Shown here: piece after piece, positions 1 through 8,291 of the stretch
Layout: every line of letters begins with the position of its first letter
Position numbering within the stretch: the stretch's first letter is position 1
Source of the DNA: Janthinobacterium sp. LM6
Lineage (GTDB): Bacteria; Pseudomonadota; Gammaproteobacteria; Burkholderiales; Burkholderiaceae_D
NCBI RefSeq assembly: GCF_002002885.1
Contig: NZ_CP019510.1
Location: forward strand, 4,898,001-4,962,000
Direction: 5' to 3'
Length of the DNA stretch: 64,000 bases
Made by a program: the position numbers and the translations under genes
Notes under the pieces: generated by a model
What the model was told of the DNA's origin: nothing
Databases searched by the model: none
What the model saw: only the letters and a program-made list of their open reading frames with translations

Positions 1-303
1 CGCGCCAGCGACGACAAGCACGGCGAGGCGCAGGCCGACGCGCGCCTGCATGAAGTCATCGCGCAAGCGTCGCACAACACCATGTTCCTGCACTTGCACA
101 CCAGCATCATCGGCATGCTGCACGAACACATCACCATCAATGGCACGGGCTTGCGCCAGCAGGACGAGGCGACTTCGCTGCAACTGCTGTCGCAGCACCG
201 CACCCTGTGCGAGGCCATCTGCGCCAGCCAGCCCGAAGAGGCCCGCACGGCCATGCAAGGCCACATCGATTTCGTGCGCACGCGCGTCACCAGCGACGAA
301 TAA
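1..303 (+). CDS. GntR-family transcriptional regulator, FCD ligand-binding domain (5' truncated)
   Basis: Only the last ~100 residues are in the window; the reading frame is open from base 1 and stops at 301-303. The sequence fits the all-helical FCD effector domain of FadR/LldR-type GntR regulators. An Asp-x3-His pair (DARLH), a His in SQHRTLC and a His in MQGHIDF sit where the family's metal/ligand-binding Asp and His residues lie. The N-terminal winged-helix DNA-binding domain is outside the window. LldR, GlcC and PdhR-type regulators of organic acid use share this domain, so the effector cannot be named. Subfamily is inference; FCD membership is fairly firm. Confidence 0.8.
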   Translation, partial: RASDDKHGEAQADARLHEVIAQASHNTMFLHLHTSIIGMLHEHITINGTGLRQQDEATSLQLLSQHRTLCEAICASQPEEARTAMQGHIDFVRTRVTSDE

Positions 304-379
304 GGTCCACTGGTAGGACCAATCCGATACGCAAGCTGGCAGGGCAACGCGTCGTGGCTTGTCGCAGGACCGGGCAAGA

Positions 380-1513
380 ATGGGGTCCCGATTCGCCATC
401 CGACAGGTTTCCATGCATTTGCATCATGCAATTGACGATATCCGCAAGCCGGCACCGCTTCCCTTGCCGGCGCACTCGCACGATCCGCAACAGGAAGCGG
501 CGCCTCCGCGCCTGGCCTCCGCATGCGGGACGCACACCTGGCCCTTGCTGGCGCTGCATGCCGGCGCTAGCGCCGTCTTTGCCGCCGCGCTGCTGCCGCC
601 CGCCGGGTGGCCGCTGGCCCTGGCCTGCTGCCTGCTCATCCTGGCCATGCTGCTGCGGGCCGTGCGCGCACCTGCCGCACAGCCTGGCCGCGCCGCCTCC
701 GGCACCGCGCTGCTGGCGCTGGACCTGGTCGTATTCCTGCTCTGCTATGCCTTGCGCGAAACCGACGCCGGCTGGCATGCGACCGCCTTTTGCATCCTGC
801 TCGCCGCACCCTATGCGGGCATCACGCGGCAACTGCTGGGCGGCGCCGGCCTGGCCGTCGCGGCGAGTCTGGCCTGGCTGGGCCTGCAGGATGACTTTCA
901 GGCCGGCAACGCCGCCACCTTGCTGCTGCTCAACCTGACCGGCCTCTGTGCCGGCCACTGCCAGCAGCGCCAGCGCCGCGAACAAGTGCTGCAGCACGCC
1001 GTCCTCGCCGAACAGGCCGTGCGCGACCACCTGACCGGCTGCTACAACCGCCGCTACCTCGACGAGCACTTGCTGGGCGCCGAACTGGCGCGCTCACAAC
1101 GCCATGGCCTGTGCCTGACGGCCATCCTGTGCGATCTCGACCACTTCAAGCGCATCAACGACGCCCACGGCCACGCCGCAGGCGATGCCGTGCTGCGCAC
1201 CTTTGCCGGCCTGCTCGGCAACGCCACGCGCCGCGGCATCGACAGCGTGGTGCGCCACGGCGGCGAAGAGTTCCTGCTGATCCTGCCCGAAACGGACCTG
1301 GCCGGCGGCGTGCGCCTGGCCGAACGCCTGCGCGACGGCCTGGCGCAGCACATCGGGACGACGGCCAGCTTCGGCGTGGCGTCCGTCGCGTGCGCACCCG
1401 GCCGCCCGGCGCCTGGCGCTGCCGCCCTGGTCGCTGCCGCCGACCGCCTGCTGTACCAGGCCAAGCACGCAGGGCGCAATTGCGTCAGGGCCGCCATGCT
1501 GGACGCCCTGTAA
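380..1513 (+). CDS. Membrane-anchored diguanylate cyclase (GGDEF)
   Basis: Probably makes cyclic di-GMP from two GTP. The N-terminal half (about residues 45-190) holds several hydrophobic stretches consistent with five or six membrane segments and no recognised sensory fold. The GGDEF domain follows at about 213-370, with LTGCYNRRYL at its start, DLDHFKRIND for metal/substrate binding, and the active-site signature GGEEF near 293-297. An RGID motif five residues before GGEEF matches the RxxD inhibitory I-site, so product inhibition is expected. The start is uncertain: ATG 380 has AGGA ten bases upstream, while in-frame ATG 413 has AGG five bases upstream. It stands alone between two regulators. 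Confidence 0.88.
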   Translation: MGSRFAIRQVSMHLHHAIDDIRKPAPLPLPAHSHDPQQEAAPPRLASACGTHTWPLLALHAGASAVFAAALLPPAGWPLALACCLLILAMLLRAVRAPAAQPGRAASGTALLALDLVVFLLCYALRETDAGWHATAFCILLAAPYAGITRQLLGGAGLAVAASLAWLGLQDDFQAGNAATLLLLNLTGLCAGHCQQRQRREQVLQHAVLAEQAVRDHLTGCYNRRYLDEHLLGAELARSQRHGLCLTAILCDLDHFKRINDAHGHAAGDAVLRTFAGLLGNATRRGIDSVVRHGGEEFLLILPETDLAGGVRLAERLRDGLAQHIGTTASFGVASVACAPGRPAPGAAALVAAADRLLYQAKHAGRNCVRAAMLDAL

Positions 1514-1548
1514 TTGTCATCGAATCAATGTTACCATTCGTTAACTTA

Positions 1549-1564
1549 TGTACTCATCAGTACA
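1549..1564. promoter_or_regulatory. Inverted repeat upstream of the WYL regulator (putative operator)
   Basis: TGTACT-CATC-AGTACA is a perfect 6-bp inverted repeat ending 30 bases before the start codon at 1595. A palindrome so close to a regulator gene suggests autoregulation. No binding data support this, and the arms are short. Confidence 0.4.
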
Positions 1565-1594
1565 CATCCTGCCATTCAATAGAACGGAACCACC

Positions 1595-2614
1595 ATGTCT
1601 GAACACGCGCCCCGTCCCTCCACCATCATGCGCCAATGGCAAATGCTGCGCCTGATACCGCCGGCGCCTCGCACCATCACCGCCAACGAGTTGCACGACA
1701 AGCTCAAGGCCATCGACTTTGCCATCGGCCTGCGCACCATCCAGCGCGACTTGCTGGACCTGGCCGAGATTTTCCCGCTGACCAATCCAGCCGACAGCAA
1801 GCCGTTTGGCTGGTGCTGGATGGAAAATGCGGCGCGCATGGACATGCCGGGCCTGTCGACGCCTGCCGCGCTGACCCTGGCCCTGATGGAACAACACATG
1901 CGCCATGCGTTGCCGCCATCCACCCTGGACAGCATGCAGCCGTATTTCAGCGCGGCACGCCAGACCCTGAACGCGGCCAGCGAGCGTGCCAACGCGTCCG
2001 CCTGGCTGGGCAAGATACGCGTCATCGCCCCCATGCAGCGGCTGCTGGCGCCCGACATCGACGAAGCTTGCCAGCGCACCGTGTATGAAGCGCTGATGCA
2101 GAACCGCCAGCTCAAGCTCAGCTACAAGAAGCGCGACAACGACAACCTCGTCAGCTATGACGCCGTCCATCCGCTGGCCATCGTGCAGCGGGGCCAGTTG
2201 CTCTACCTGGTATGCCTGTTCGCCGACTACCACGACGTGCGCACCCTGGTCCTGCACCGCGTGCAGCAGGCGGAAATGCTCTTCCTTGCCGCGCGCGCAC
2301 AGCCCGGCTTCGACATCGATGCGTATATCGCCTCCGGCGCCATGGGCATCCGCGAGGGCGAACCGCTGCTGCTTGAAGCCGTGTTTGCCCGCCGCAGCGG
2401 CGAGCACCTGTACGAGACGCCGCTGAGCGCGGACCAGCAACTGCAGGAACGCGCCGACGGTTCGCTGCACCTGAGCGCCACCGTGCCCAGCACGCGCGAA
2501 CTGCAATGGTGGCTGCTGGGCCTGGGCGATGGCGTGGAAGTGCTGGCGCCCGCCGCGCTGCGCGAACAGATGAAAAGCACCATCGCCAGCATGGCCGGTC
2601 GCTACGCCGCCTGA
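1595..2614 (+). CDS. WYL-domain transcriptional regulator (YafY-like)
   Basis: A 339-residue cytoplasmic DNA-binding protein. The N-terminal ~65 residues look like a winged helix-turn-helix (ELHDKLK...LRTIQRDLLDLAE, the HTH_11/DeoR-like RTIQRDL signature). A linker follows, then a WYL domain from about 165 on with HPLAIVQRGQLLYLVCL, the equivalent of the HPLGLV..G..WYLVGY core. The C-terminal part (QWWLLGLGDGVEVLAP) fits the WCX extension typical of the family. WYL domains are thought to sense ligands, often nucleic acids or nucleotides, and are common near defence and DNA-repair genes; none is adjacent here. An inverted repeat lies just upstream at 1549-1564. Family is clear, regulon unknown. 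Confidence 0.85.
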   Translation: MSEHAPRPSTIMRQWQMLRLIPPAPRTITANELHDKLKAIDFAIGLRTIQRDLLDLAEIFPLTNPADSKPFGWCWMENAARMDMPGLSTPAALTLALMEQHMRHALPPSTLDSMQPYFSAARQTLNAASERANASAWLGKIRVIAPMQRLLAPDIDEACQRTVYEALMQNRQLKLSYKKRDNDNLVSYDAVHPLAIVQRGQLLYLVCLFADYHDVRTLVLHRVQQAEMLFLAARAQPGFDIDAYIASGAMGIREGEPLLLEAVFARRSGEHLYETPLSADQQLQERADGSLHLSATVPSTRELQWWLLGLGDGVEVLAPAALREQMKSTIASMAGRYAA

Positions 2615-2677
2615 CGATGACCCCCGGCGGCGGCGAAAACTGCTACCATCGCGCGCCGCCACTCCTTTCGTCCGTCC

Positions 2678-3091
2678 ATGACCGTCCTCAGCCACACTCA
2701 TCCGCTGGTACTGCAGCTGGAAAACGACTTGCTGCCCCTGTTTCGCGCCGCCCTGCCGTCACTTGCGGCCGCCGCGCCGCAGGTGCTCGCCTCCGTGTTC
2801 GCCTTTTCCAGCGGCACGGCCTGCGCTTTCCAGGATTATCATTTCGGCATTTCCTGCCTGCTCGCGGACGTGCCCGAAGATGCCCCGGAAGAAGTCGCCC
2901 TGCTGGTCAGCGTCACGGGACTCGACGCCGGCGCCCGGCTCAGCGCACAGGTCGTCTGGGGCCAGCCCTCGGGCCGGGTGGAAATGCAGGCCGAACTGCA
3001 GGCTGACAGCCTGCGAGCATTGCATGCGGCCCTGCCCGGCTTGCTGGCCAGCCTGCAACAGGCCGCCAGCCGGGGCAAGCCGGGAATGTGA
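2678..3091 (+). CDS. Hypothetical protein (137 aa)
   Basis: A 137-residue open frame of typical local composition, 63 bases downstream of the WYL regulator on the same strand. It has no signal peptide, no membrane segment and no motif I recognise. It appears alternately hydrophobic and acidic (residues about 58-72 are rich in Glu/Asp), consistent with a small soluble alpha/beta protein. No strong Shine-Dalgarno sequence is visible upstream of ATG 2678. Coding status rests on frame length and on the absence of a better candidate on either strand. Confidence 0.55.
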   Translation: MTVLSHTHPLVLQLENDLLPLFRAALPSLAAAAPQVLASVFAFSSGTACAFQDYHFGISCLLADVPEDAPEEVALLVSVTGLDAGARLSAQVVWGQPSGRVEMQAELQADSLRALHAALPGLLASLQQAASRGKPGM

Positions 3092-3330
3092 CAGGCGCAT
3101 GAAAAAGTGCCGAGAAACAACAACTTACGATTTCCACAGCGCAACTTTATTGACTTCCACTAGCCCGAGCCCCTATCCTTTCAGTTACGTTTGGTGAGAA
3201 TATCTGCCTGTTCGCGCGAACCGGCAGACGGCATCGCCTTGCCCCAACAAAGTCCCTTCCGCATTTTTATCGCAACCATCAGGGCAACGCGCCTGGACGG
3301 CCGCTGCCAGCAAATACGGAGCCGACTGCC

Positions 3331-4125
3331 ATGCCATCGCACCACCATTTCCCCGGATCATCCTTGCTGGGCTGCGCCTTCCTGCTGGCGGCCTGCCTGC
3401 CCGTGCAGGCCCAGACCACGGACGGCGCTGGCGCCACCTTCAGCGCCAATGCCAGCCTCACTTCGCAATACATTTCGCGCGGTTTTCGTCAGACCTGGGG
3501 CAAGCCGGCCCTGCAGGCGGGCATCGACTACGCGCACCCGAGCGGCTGGTCGCTGGGCACCTGGGCTTCCACCGTCAGCGACCGCTATATCCAGGATGCA
3601 ACCGTCGAATGGGACCTGTACGGCGGCTACGGCGGCACGGTGGGCGAGCTCGGCTACAGCGTGCTCGCGTATTACTACAAGTATCCGGGCGCCGTGTACC
3701 GCGCCACAGGCGTCAAGTACGACTATGGCGAACTGTCGCTGGGCCTGAGCTACCGCATGCTGTACGCCAAATACAACCACACCGTCACGCGGGACTTCTT
3801 CGGCATCACGCATGCGCGCGGCACGGGCTACCTGGACGTGGGCGCGAATGTCGACCTGGGCAATGCCTGGACCTTGAACCTGCACGCCGGCAATGGCCGC
3901 GTGGCGGGCACGGACAATGCCATGTGGAACTGGCGCGACGCCAAGGTGGGCGTCACCAAAACCCTCGACGGCGGCTGGAGCCTGAGTGGCGCCGTGACGC
4001 GCGCCTGGGGCGCCACCGACGCCTACGACCATTACACGCTGGGCATCCCGAATGCGGCCGGCCAGTTCGACACGTCGAACCCGGCCGCGGCTACCTTCGT
4101 GCTGGCCGTCAGCAAGACTTTCTAG
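3331..4125 (+). CDS. TorF-family putative porin (Gcw_chp)
   Basis: A 264-residue outer-membrane barrel candidate. A signal peptide runs to about residue 27 (LLAACLPVQA, then QTTD). The mature protein opens with the family hallmark SANASLTSQYISRGFRQ and continues with alternating aromatic/polar strands (YGGYGG, SYRMLYAKYNH), ending in VLAVSKTF with a C-terminal Phe as expected of a BAM substrate. TIGR02001-type proteins are assumed to be porins, but their solute is unknown. The stop lies 57 bases before a chemoreceptor gene on the same strand, so the two may be co-transcribed, linking an outer-membrane channel to chemotaxis. That link is inference. Confidence 0.8.
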   Translation: MPSHHHFPGSSLLGCAFLLAACLPVQAQTTDGAGATFSANASLTSQYISRGFRQTWGKPALQAGIDYAHPSGWSLGTWASTVSDRYIQDATVEWDLYGGYGGTVGELGYSVLAYYYKYPGAVYRATGVKYDYGELSLGLSYRMLYAKYNHTVTRDFFGITHARGTGYLDVGANVDLGNAWTLNLHAGNGRVAGTDNAMWNWRDAKVGVTKTLDGGWSLSGAVTRAWGATDAYDHYTLGIPNAAGQFDTSNPAAATFVLAVSKTF

Positions 4126-4182
4126 GCTCGCTACCCGCGACGCCCGAGACACCGATACCTCTCCCCATCAAGGAACAGCATC

Positions 4183-6273
4183 ATGCAACTATCACTGAAC
4201 AGTAAAATCTGCGTCGCCGCCACCGCGCTCGCCATCCTCAGCCTGGGCGTCACGGCGGCCGTGATCGGCTACAAGAGCAGCGCCAGCGCCGAGGCGGCCG
4301 CTTTGGAACTGGCGCGCACGTCGGCACGCGAAGTGGCCGCTGCGCTGCAGGCGCGCATCGCCAGCAACCTGTCCAGCGTCAGCAGCCTGGCCGGCGCCAT
4401 GCGCGGCACCAAGGGCGCGAATTTGCCCCTGCAGCGCGAGCAGATCAATGAACTGACCAAGGCGACGTTGACCAGCTCGGAAGACTTGCTGGGCTCGGCC
4501 GTGACGTGGGAGCCGAACGCACTCGACGGCAAGGATGCGGAATTTGCCAATCAGAAACCGAACTACGACGCCAGCGGCCGCTTCATGCCTTACTGGACGC
4601 GGGGCGCCGGCGGCAAGCTGCAAGTCGAACCCATCGTCTTCGACCCGAAAGCGGGCGCCAACGACTGGTACGACGTGCCCAAGCGCACCGGCAAGACCTA
4701 CTTTACGGAACCGTATATCTACCCCGTCGACGGCAAGGATGTGCTGATGGCTTCGCTGGTGGCGCCCATCATGATCGACGGCAGCTTCAAGGGCACGGCC
4801 AGCGCCGACTTCATGCTCACGCGCCTGGCGAAAATCCTCGCCGACCTGAAAGTGATCGAGGGCGGCAAGCTGGCCCTGATCTCGAACGGCGGCCTGTACG
4901 CCAGCCACCCCGAGCCTGCACGGCTGGGCAAGAAGGCGGACGACGTGCCGGCCGCCGGCCTGGAAAAGGTACGCCAGGGCCAGGCGTATGAATACGCGGA
5001 CGACAAGGGCTACATCCACTTGCTGCAGCCGCTGCAGATCCACCCCGACATCGCGCCGTGGAGCGTGGAGCTGAATTTCCCGAAAAGCGTGGCCACCGCC
5101 TCGGCGCGCGACCTGATGGTCTACACGCTGATCGTTGCCCTGCTGTGCGCGGCAGCCACGGCCGGCATTTTGATTCTCGTCGTCAACCAGCTGACGCGCC
5201 CCCTGCGCACCCTGGGCCGCACCATGACGGACCTGTCCAGCGGCGACGCCGACCTGCGCGTCAAGCTGGAAGTCAAGGGCACCGACGAGCTGGCCGTCAT
5301 CGGCAAGGGGTTCAACGCCTTCGTGGAAAAGATCCACGCCGTGCTGCTGCAAGTGCAAGCCAGTGCCGACAACGTGGCGCGCGCCAGCGCGGAAATTGCG
5401 CAAGGCAATAACGACCTGTCGGCCCGCACGGAACAGCAAGCCAGTTCGCTGGAAGAAACGGCCGCCTCGGTGGAAGAACTGACGGGCACCGTCAAGGAAA
5501 ACGCCGACCACGCGCGCCAGGCGAATCAATTGGCCGCCTCCGCATCGAGTGTGGCACAGAAGAGCGGCGAAGTGGTCGGCAAGGTCATAGAGACCATGAC
5601 GTCGATCAATGACTCGTCCAATAAAATCGTCGATATCATCAGCGTCATCGATGGCATCGCCTTCCAGACGAATATCCTAGCGCTGAACGCGGCCGTGGAA
5701 GCGGCGCGCGCGGGCGAACAGGGGCGCGGTTTTGCCGTCGTCGCCACGGAAGTGCGCAACCTGGCGCAGCGCTCGGCCGCCGCGGCCAAGGAAATCAAGC
5801 TGCTGATCGACGATTCCGTGGGCAAGGTAGCGGCCGGCAGCAAGCTCGTCGATGAGGCGGGCGCCACCATGGAGCAGGTGGTCGACAGCGTGCGCAAGGT
5901 CACCGCCATCATGGCCGACATCAGCGTCGCCACCACCGAGCAAAGCGACGGCATCGCCCAGGTCAACCAGGCGCTGGCGCAGATGGATGGCGTGACGCAG
6001 CAAAACGCGGCCCTCGTCGAGGAAGCGGCAGCGGCCGCCGAAAGCCTGCAAGACCAGGCCAGCCACCTGGCCGAGGTGGTCAGCGTGTTCAAGCTGGGCG
6101 AGCAGGCGCGCCAGGCAGCGTCGACAGCAACGCCGGCTGCAGCACCGGCAGCGCCGCGCGCCGTGACGCCCAAGACAGCCGCGCCAGCCAAACGCCTGAG
6201 TGTTGCCAAGCCGCAAGCGGCACAGCATGCGCCGGCCAAGGCGCCGGCAGGCGATGACTGGGAAGAGTTTTAA
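4183..6273 (+). CDS. Methyl-accepting chemotaxis protein
   Basis: A 696-residue inner-membrane chemoreceptor. A first membrane helix lies within residues 1-30 and a second at about 311-337 ([19 protein letters not shown]). They enclose a ~280-residue periplasmic region with a PDC/Cache look ([24 protein letters not shown]). A HAMP domain (about 335-390) follows, then the coiled-coil signalling domain with the near-invariant hairpin tip [21 protein letters not shown]. Methylation helices are rich in Glu/Gln/Ala ([20 protein letters not shown]). After an Ala/Pro-rich linker it ends DDWEEF, a xWxxF-type CheR/CheB-docking pentapeptide. Preceded by AAGGAACAGC, an acceptable ribosome-binding site. 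The ligand is unknown. Confidence 0.95.
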   Translation: MQLSLNSKICVAATALAILSLGVTAAVIGYKSSASAEAAALELARTSAREVAAALQARIASNLSSVSSLAGAMRGTKGANLPLQREQINELTKATLTSSEDLLGSAVTWEPNALDGKDAEFANQKPNYDASGRFMPYWTRGAGGKLQVEPIVFDPKAGANDWYDVPKRTGKTYFTEPYIYPVDGKDVLMASLVAPIMIDGSFKGTASADFMLTRLAKILADLKVIEGGKLALISNGGLYASHPEPARLGKKADDVPAAGLEKVRQGQAYEYADDKGYIHLLQPLQIHPDIAPWSVELNFPKSVATASARDLMVYTLIVALLCAAATAGILILVVNQLTRPLRTLGRTMTDLSSGDADLRVKLEVKGTDELAVIGKGFNAFVEKIHAVLLQVQASADNVARASAEIAQGNNDLSARTEQQASSLEETAASVEELTGTVKENADHARQANQLAASASSVAQKSGEVVGKVIETMTSINDSSNKIVDIISVIDGIAFQTNILALNAAVEAARAGEQGRGFAVVATEVRNLAQRSAAAAKEIKLLIDDSVGKVAAGSKLVDEAGATMEQVVDSVRKVTAIMADISVATTEQSDGIAQVNQALAQMDGVTQQNAALVEEAAAAAESLQDQASHLAEVVSVFKLGEQARQAASTATPAAAPAAPRAVTPKTAAPAKRLSVAKPQAAQHAPAKAPAGDDWEEF

Positions 6274-6293
6274 GCCGGCCATTTCCGGCGGCG

Positions 6294-6318
6294 GCCGGCG
6301 CCAGGTTCAGGCGCCGGC
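6294..6318 (+). terminator. Hairpin after the chemoreceptor gene
   Basis: GCCGGCGCC and GGCGCCGGC form a perfect 9-bp stem around a 7-base loop, 20 bases after the stop. Only a weak T-rich stretch (ATTTTAT) follows, so termination may be inefficient. Confidence 0.55.
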
Positions 6319-6615
6319 ACGAATTTTATAAACGGCCATATCAATACCTGCCTCGCGCCGGATTCGGCGCGGTACCCGCCTGTTTCTCCTCGGCGCCATT
6401 GAATGGCCGCACGTGAGATTACCTTCCTTTATTTCCCGCCACATCAGCGCCAGGAGAATGTTCAACCGCTCCTGCCGGAATTTATCCGATGACCATTTTC
6501 AATACCGGCTTTGCGGCCAATTTCAGATTTCACAAAATAATATACGCATGTACTTTATAATATCGCCGCGTATACGGCACGCTTCCAGCCGGTTGAAGAT
6601 TTACAGGAATGACGG
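6319..6615 (+). promoter_or_regulatory. Intergenic region with a promoter for the first lipoprotein gene
   Basis: AT-richer than its surroundings. A perfect -10 hexamer TATAAT lies at 6556-6561, 55 bases before the ATG; no good -35 was found at 16-18 bases. The bases just after it (CGCCGCG then ACGGCACGC) recur at the same place before the paralogous gene (after TATAAT 7446-7451), indicating that promoter and leader were duplicated with the gene. A possible 68-codon frame at 6413-6619 overlaps the next start and looks random. Nothing else is evident. Confidence 0.5.
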
Positions 6616-7284
6616 ATGAAAAAAGTATTGGCATTATTAATGGTATCGGGCACAGTGGTATTGACTGGTTGCGGTGGTGGCGGAAACAATAGTGCTAACG
6701 GCAATGCAGACGTAGCGGTCCCGCAAGTGGTGGTAGCGCCCCCGCCAGTGGTTGTCGCACCTCCGCCTCCTCCCGCACTGGCCGCCTATGTTGGCACCTG
6801 GACACCCGCTTGTAACGACTCTTTCCGCCAGCGCCTCGTCGTCGCCCTCAAAAGCGATGGCAGCGGCGCCCTGGAAATATCGACCTACGATGAAACTTTC
6901 GGCACTTCCGATTGCAGCGGCCCCGTGCAATTTACGGAAACCACGAGTGAAAAGATTACCGCAACGCCGGATGGCGCAGGCAATATCCAGCTCAAGCTGA
7001 CGGCGGACAGCCCGGCCTCGGACATCCGCATCGACAAGGTCGTATCGTCGCTGCCAGCCCACACCATCCAGATTACGGGCCCGGCCGTCACCACGGTGCT
7101 GGTCGACGGCAAACCCCATTGGCGCATCACTGATGGCAGTGGCGACACCACGGACATCCCGGATACCGGCATACAACAGGCAGTAAGTGGCAAGGGCGGC
7201 TTTTATTTGCGCGGTAACGAATTGTTTAGCGTGATGGAAAAAGACGGTGCTTATGTGCTTGATATGCACTATGTAAAACAATAA
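6616..7284 (+). CDS. Putative lipoprotein, paralogue 1 (222 aa)
   Basis: A secreted lipoprotein of unknown role. The N-terminus has a short charged start, a hydrophobic core and a lipobox VLTGC with Cys19 as lipidation site, followed by a Gly run and a Val/Pro-rich linker (about residues 35-57) that would act as a tether. The globular part begins LAAYVGTW and has two Cys (ACND, SDCSG) that could pair. It ends YVLDMHYVKQ. The next gene is a clear paralogue with the same landmarks. Residue +2 after the lipid Cys is Gly, not Asp, so outer-membrane sorting is expected. Confidence 0.75.
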   Translation: MKKVLALLMVSGTVVLTGCGGGGNNSANGNADVAVPQVVVAPPPVVVAPPPPPALAAYVGTWTPACNDSFRQRLVVALKSDGSGALEISTYDETFGTSDCSGPVQFTETTSEKITATPDGAGNIQLKLTADSPASDIRIDKVVSSLPAHTIQITGPAVTTVLVDGKPHWRITDGSGDTTDIPDTGIQQAVSGKGGFYLRGNELFSVMEKDGAYVLDMHYVKQ

Positions 7285-7301
7285 ATCAGCCAATAATCAG
7301 C

Positions 7302-7327
7302 CATTGCGCCGCGTGAGCGGCGCAATG
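7302..7327 (+). terminator. Hairpin between the two lipoprotein genes
   Basis: CATTGCGCCGC and GCGGCGCAATG form a perfect 11-bp stem with a GTGA tetraloop, 18 bases after the stop of the first lipoprotein gene. No T-run follows, so it could be an mRNA 3' structure as much as an intrinsic terminator. Confidence 0.5.
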
Positions 7328-7388
7328 CGCACCAGTTACACACATCCTCCCTTCATTCCCTCAAACCATTTCAGCGCATTGCCGCGAC

Positions 7389-7402
7389 ATGATCCAAATC
7401 AA
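7389..7402. promoter_or_regulatory. FNR/ANR-like box upstream of lipoprotein 2
   Basis: ATGAT-CCAA-ATCAA matches the FNR/ANR consensus TTGAT-N4-ATCAA at nine of ten fixed positions. Its centre lies about 50 bases before the -10 element TATAAT at 7446-7451, a class I-like position. The paralogous upstream gene lacks it. A single match of this length can arise by chance. Confidence 0.35.
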
Positions 7403-7445
7403 GTCGGCGATAGATTCGGTGAGAATTCCTTCCTATTAATAATCC

Positions 7446-7451
7446 TATAAT
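7446..7451 (+). promoter_or_regulatory. -10 element for lipoprotein 2
   Basis: A perfect TATAAT 49 bases before the ATG at 7500. The downstream bases GGCCGCG...ACGGCACGC resemble those after the TATAAT of the paralogue at 6556. No convincing -35 hexamer, which fits dependence on an upstream activator. Confidence 0.45.
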
Positions 7452-7499
7452 CAGGCCGCGTTGACGGCACGCACCGCTGCCGGATGAAAAGGACTCTGA

Positions 7500-8132
7500 A
7501 TGAAAAAATTATTGGCAGTATTGGTCGGCTCGGCCGCGGCACTCCTGACCGGCTGCGGTGGCGGCGGCGGTGGCGGCGGTTCGACACAGCAGCTTGCCGG
7601 CGATTCCGGTTCCACCTCGCCACTGGCCGCGTATATCGGCACGTGGCAATCGGCGTGCGACAATCACGACCGTCAACTGCTCGTCATCGCGCTCAAGAGC
7701 GACGGCAGCGGTTCGCTGGAACTGACGCCGACCGGCGAAACCTACTTCAAGGCCGATTGCACCGGCCCCGTGGTCGCGACAGACGGCATGAGCGCGAAAA
7801 TCACCGGCAAGCCGGACGGTACAGCCGACATGCCGATCAAGCTGGCGGAAAATGCCGCGGCAACGAACTTGCGCGTCGACAAGTTCACCTCGTCGGTGCC
7901 GGCCTATACCTTCCAGCGCAGCGGCGCCAGCGTGCAATATGTATTGCGCGATGGCAAGCAGCAATGGTGCGTCAGCGTGGACAATGGCGAATCGTGCATG
8001 TGGGATGAAGGCATGCATTCGGCGCTGAGCGTCCCCGGCGGCCTGTCCTTGCGCGGCAACGACCTGTACTCGGTGGTGCTGGACCCGGAAAAGGGCGTGT
8101 ATGTCCTGGACATGCACTACGTAAAAAAATAA
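7500..8132 (+). CDS. Putative lipoprotein, paralogue 2 (210 aa)
   Basis: Paralogue of the preceding gene. Lipobox LLTGC with Cys19, then a longer Gly tract instead of the Val/Pro linker. The shared core includes LAAYIGTWQSAC, VIALKSDGSGSLEL, a second Cys in ADCTGPV, the stretch RVDKFTSSVPAYT and the C-terminus YVLDMHYVKK. It has an additional Cys pair (QWCVSVDNGESC) absent from paralogue 1. No named domain recognised; the small beta-rich GTW opening loosely recalls lipocalin-like folds, which is only a guess. It has its own promoter-like region, so the pair may be differently regulated. Confidence 0.75.
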   Translation: MKKLLAVLVGSAAALLTGCGGGGGGGGSTQQLAGDSGSTSPLAAYIGTWQSACDNHDRQLLVIALKSDGSGSLELTPTGETYFKADCTGPVVATDGMSAKITGKPDGTADMPIKLAENAAATNLRVDKFTSSVPAYTFQRSGASVQYVLRDGKQQWCVSVDNGESCMWDEGMHSALSVPGGLSLRGNDLYSVVLDPEKGVYVLDMHYVKK

Positions 8133-8291
8133 GCGCGTGATCAGCTGCGGGGCCGCCCGGCCCTGCAGTTGCCACGGAGCATCTTCTCGCCCGCCGCTTC
8201 ATGGACTCGCAAGCGTGAGCGGGGGTCTGTGTAAAATCGAACAGACATTGCAAAAATAAAAAGCTATCCTGTAGAAAAACAGGAGCTTGCC

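Noticed and set aside
6413-6619. 68-codon frame upstream of lipoprotein 1
   Set aside because: It overlaps the lipoprotein start, has no ribosome-binding site and covers the promoter region.
8145-8168. Terminator after lipoprotein 2
   Set aside because: CTGCGGGGCC/GGCCCTGCAG can form a 10-bp stem, but no T-run follows; kept only as a possible mRNA structure.
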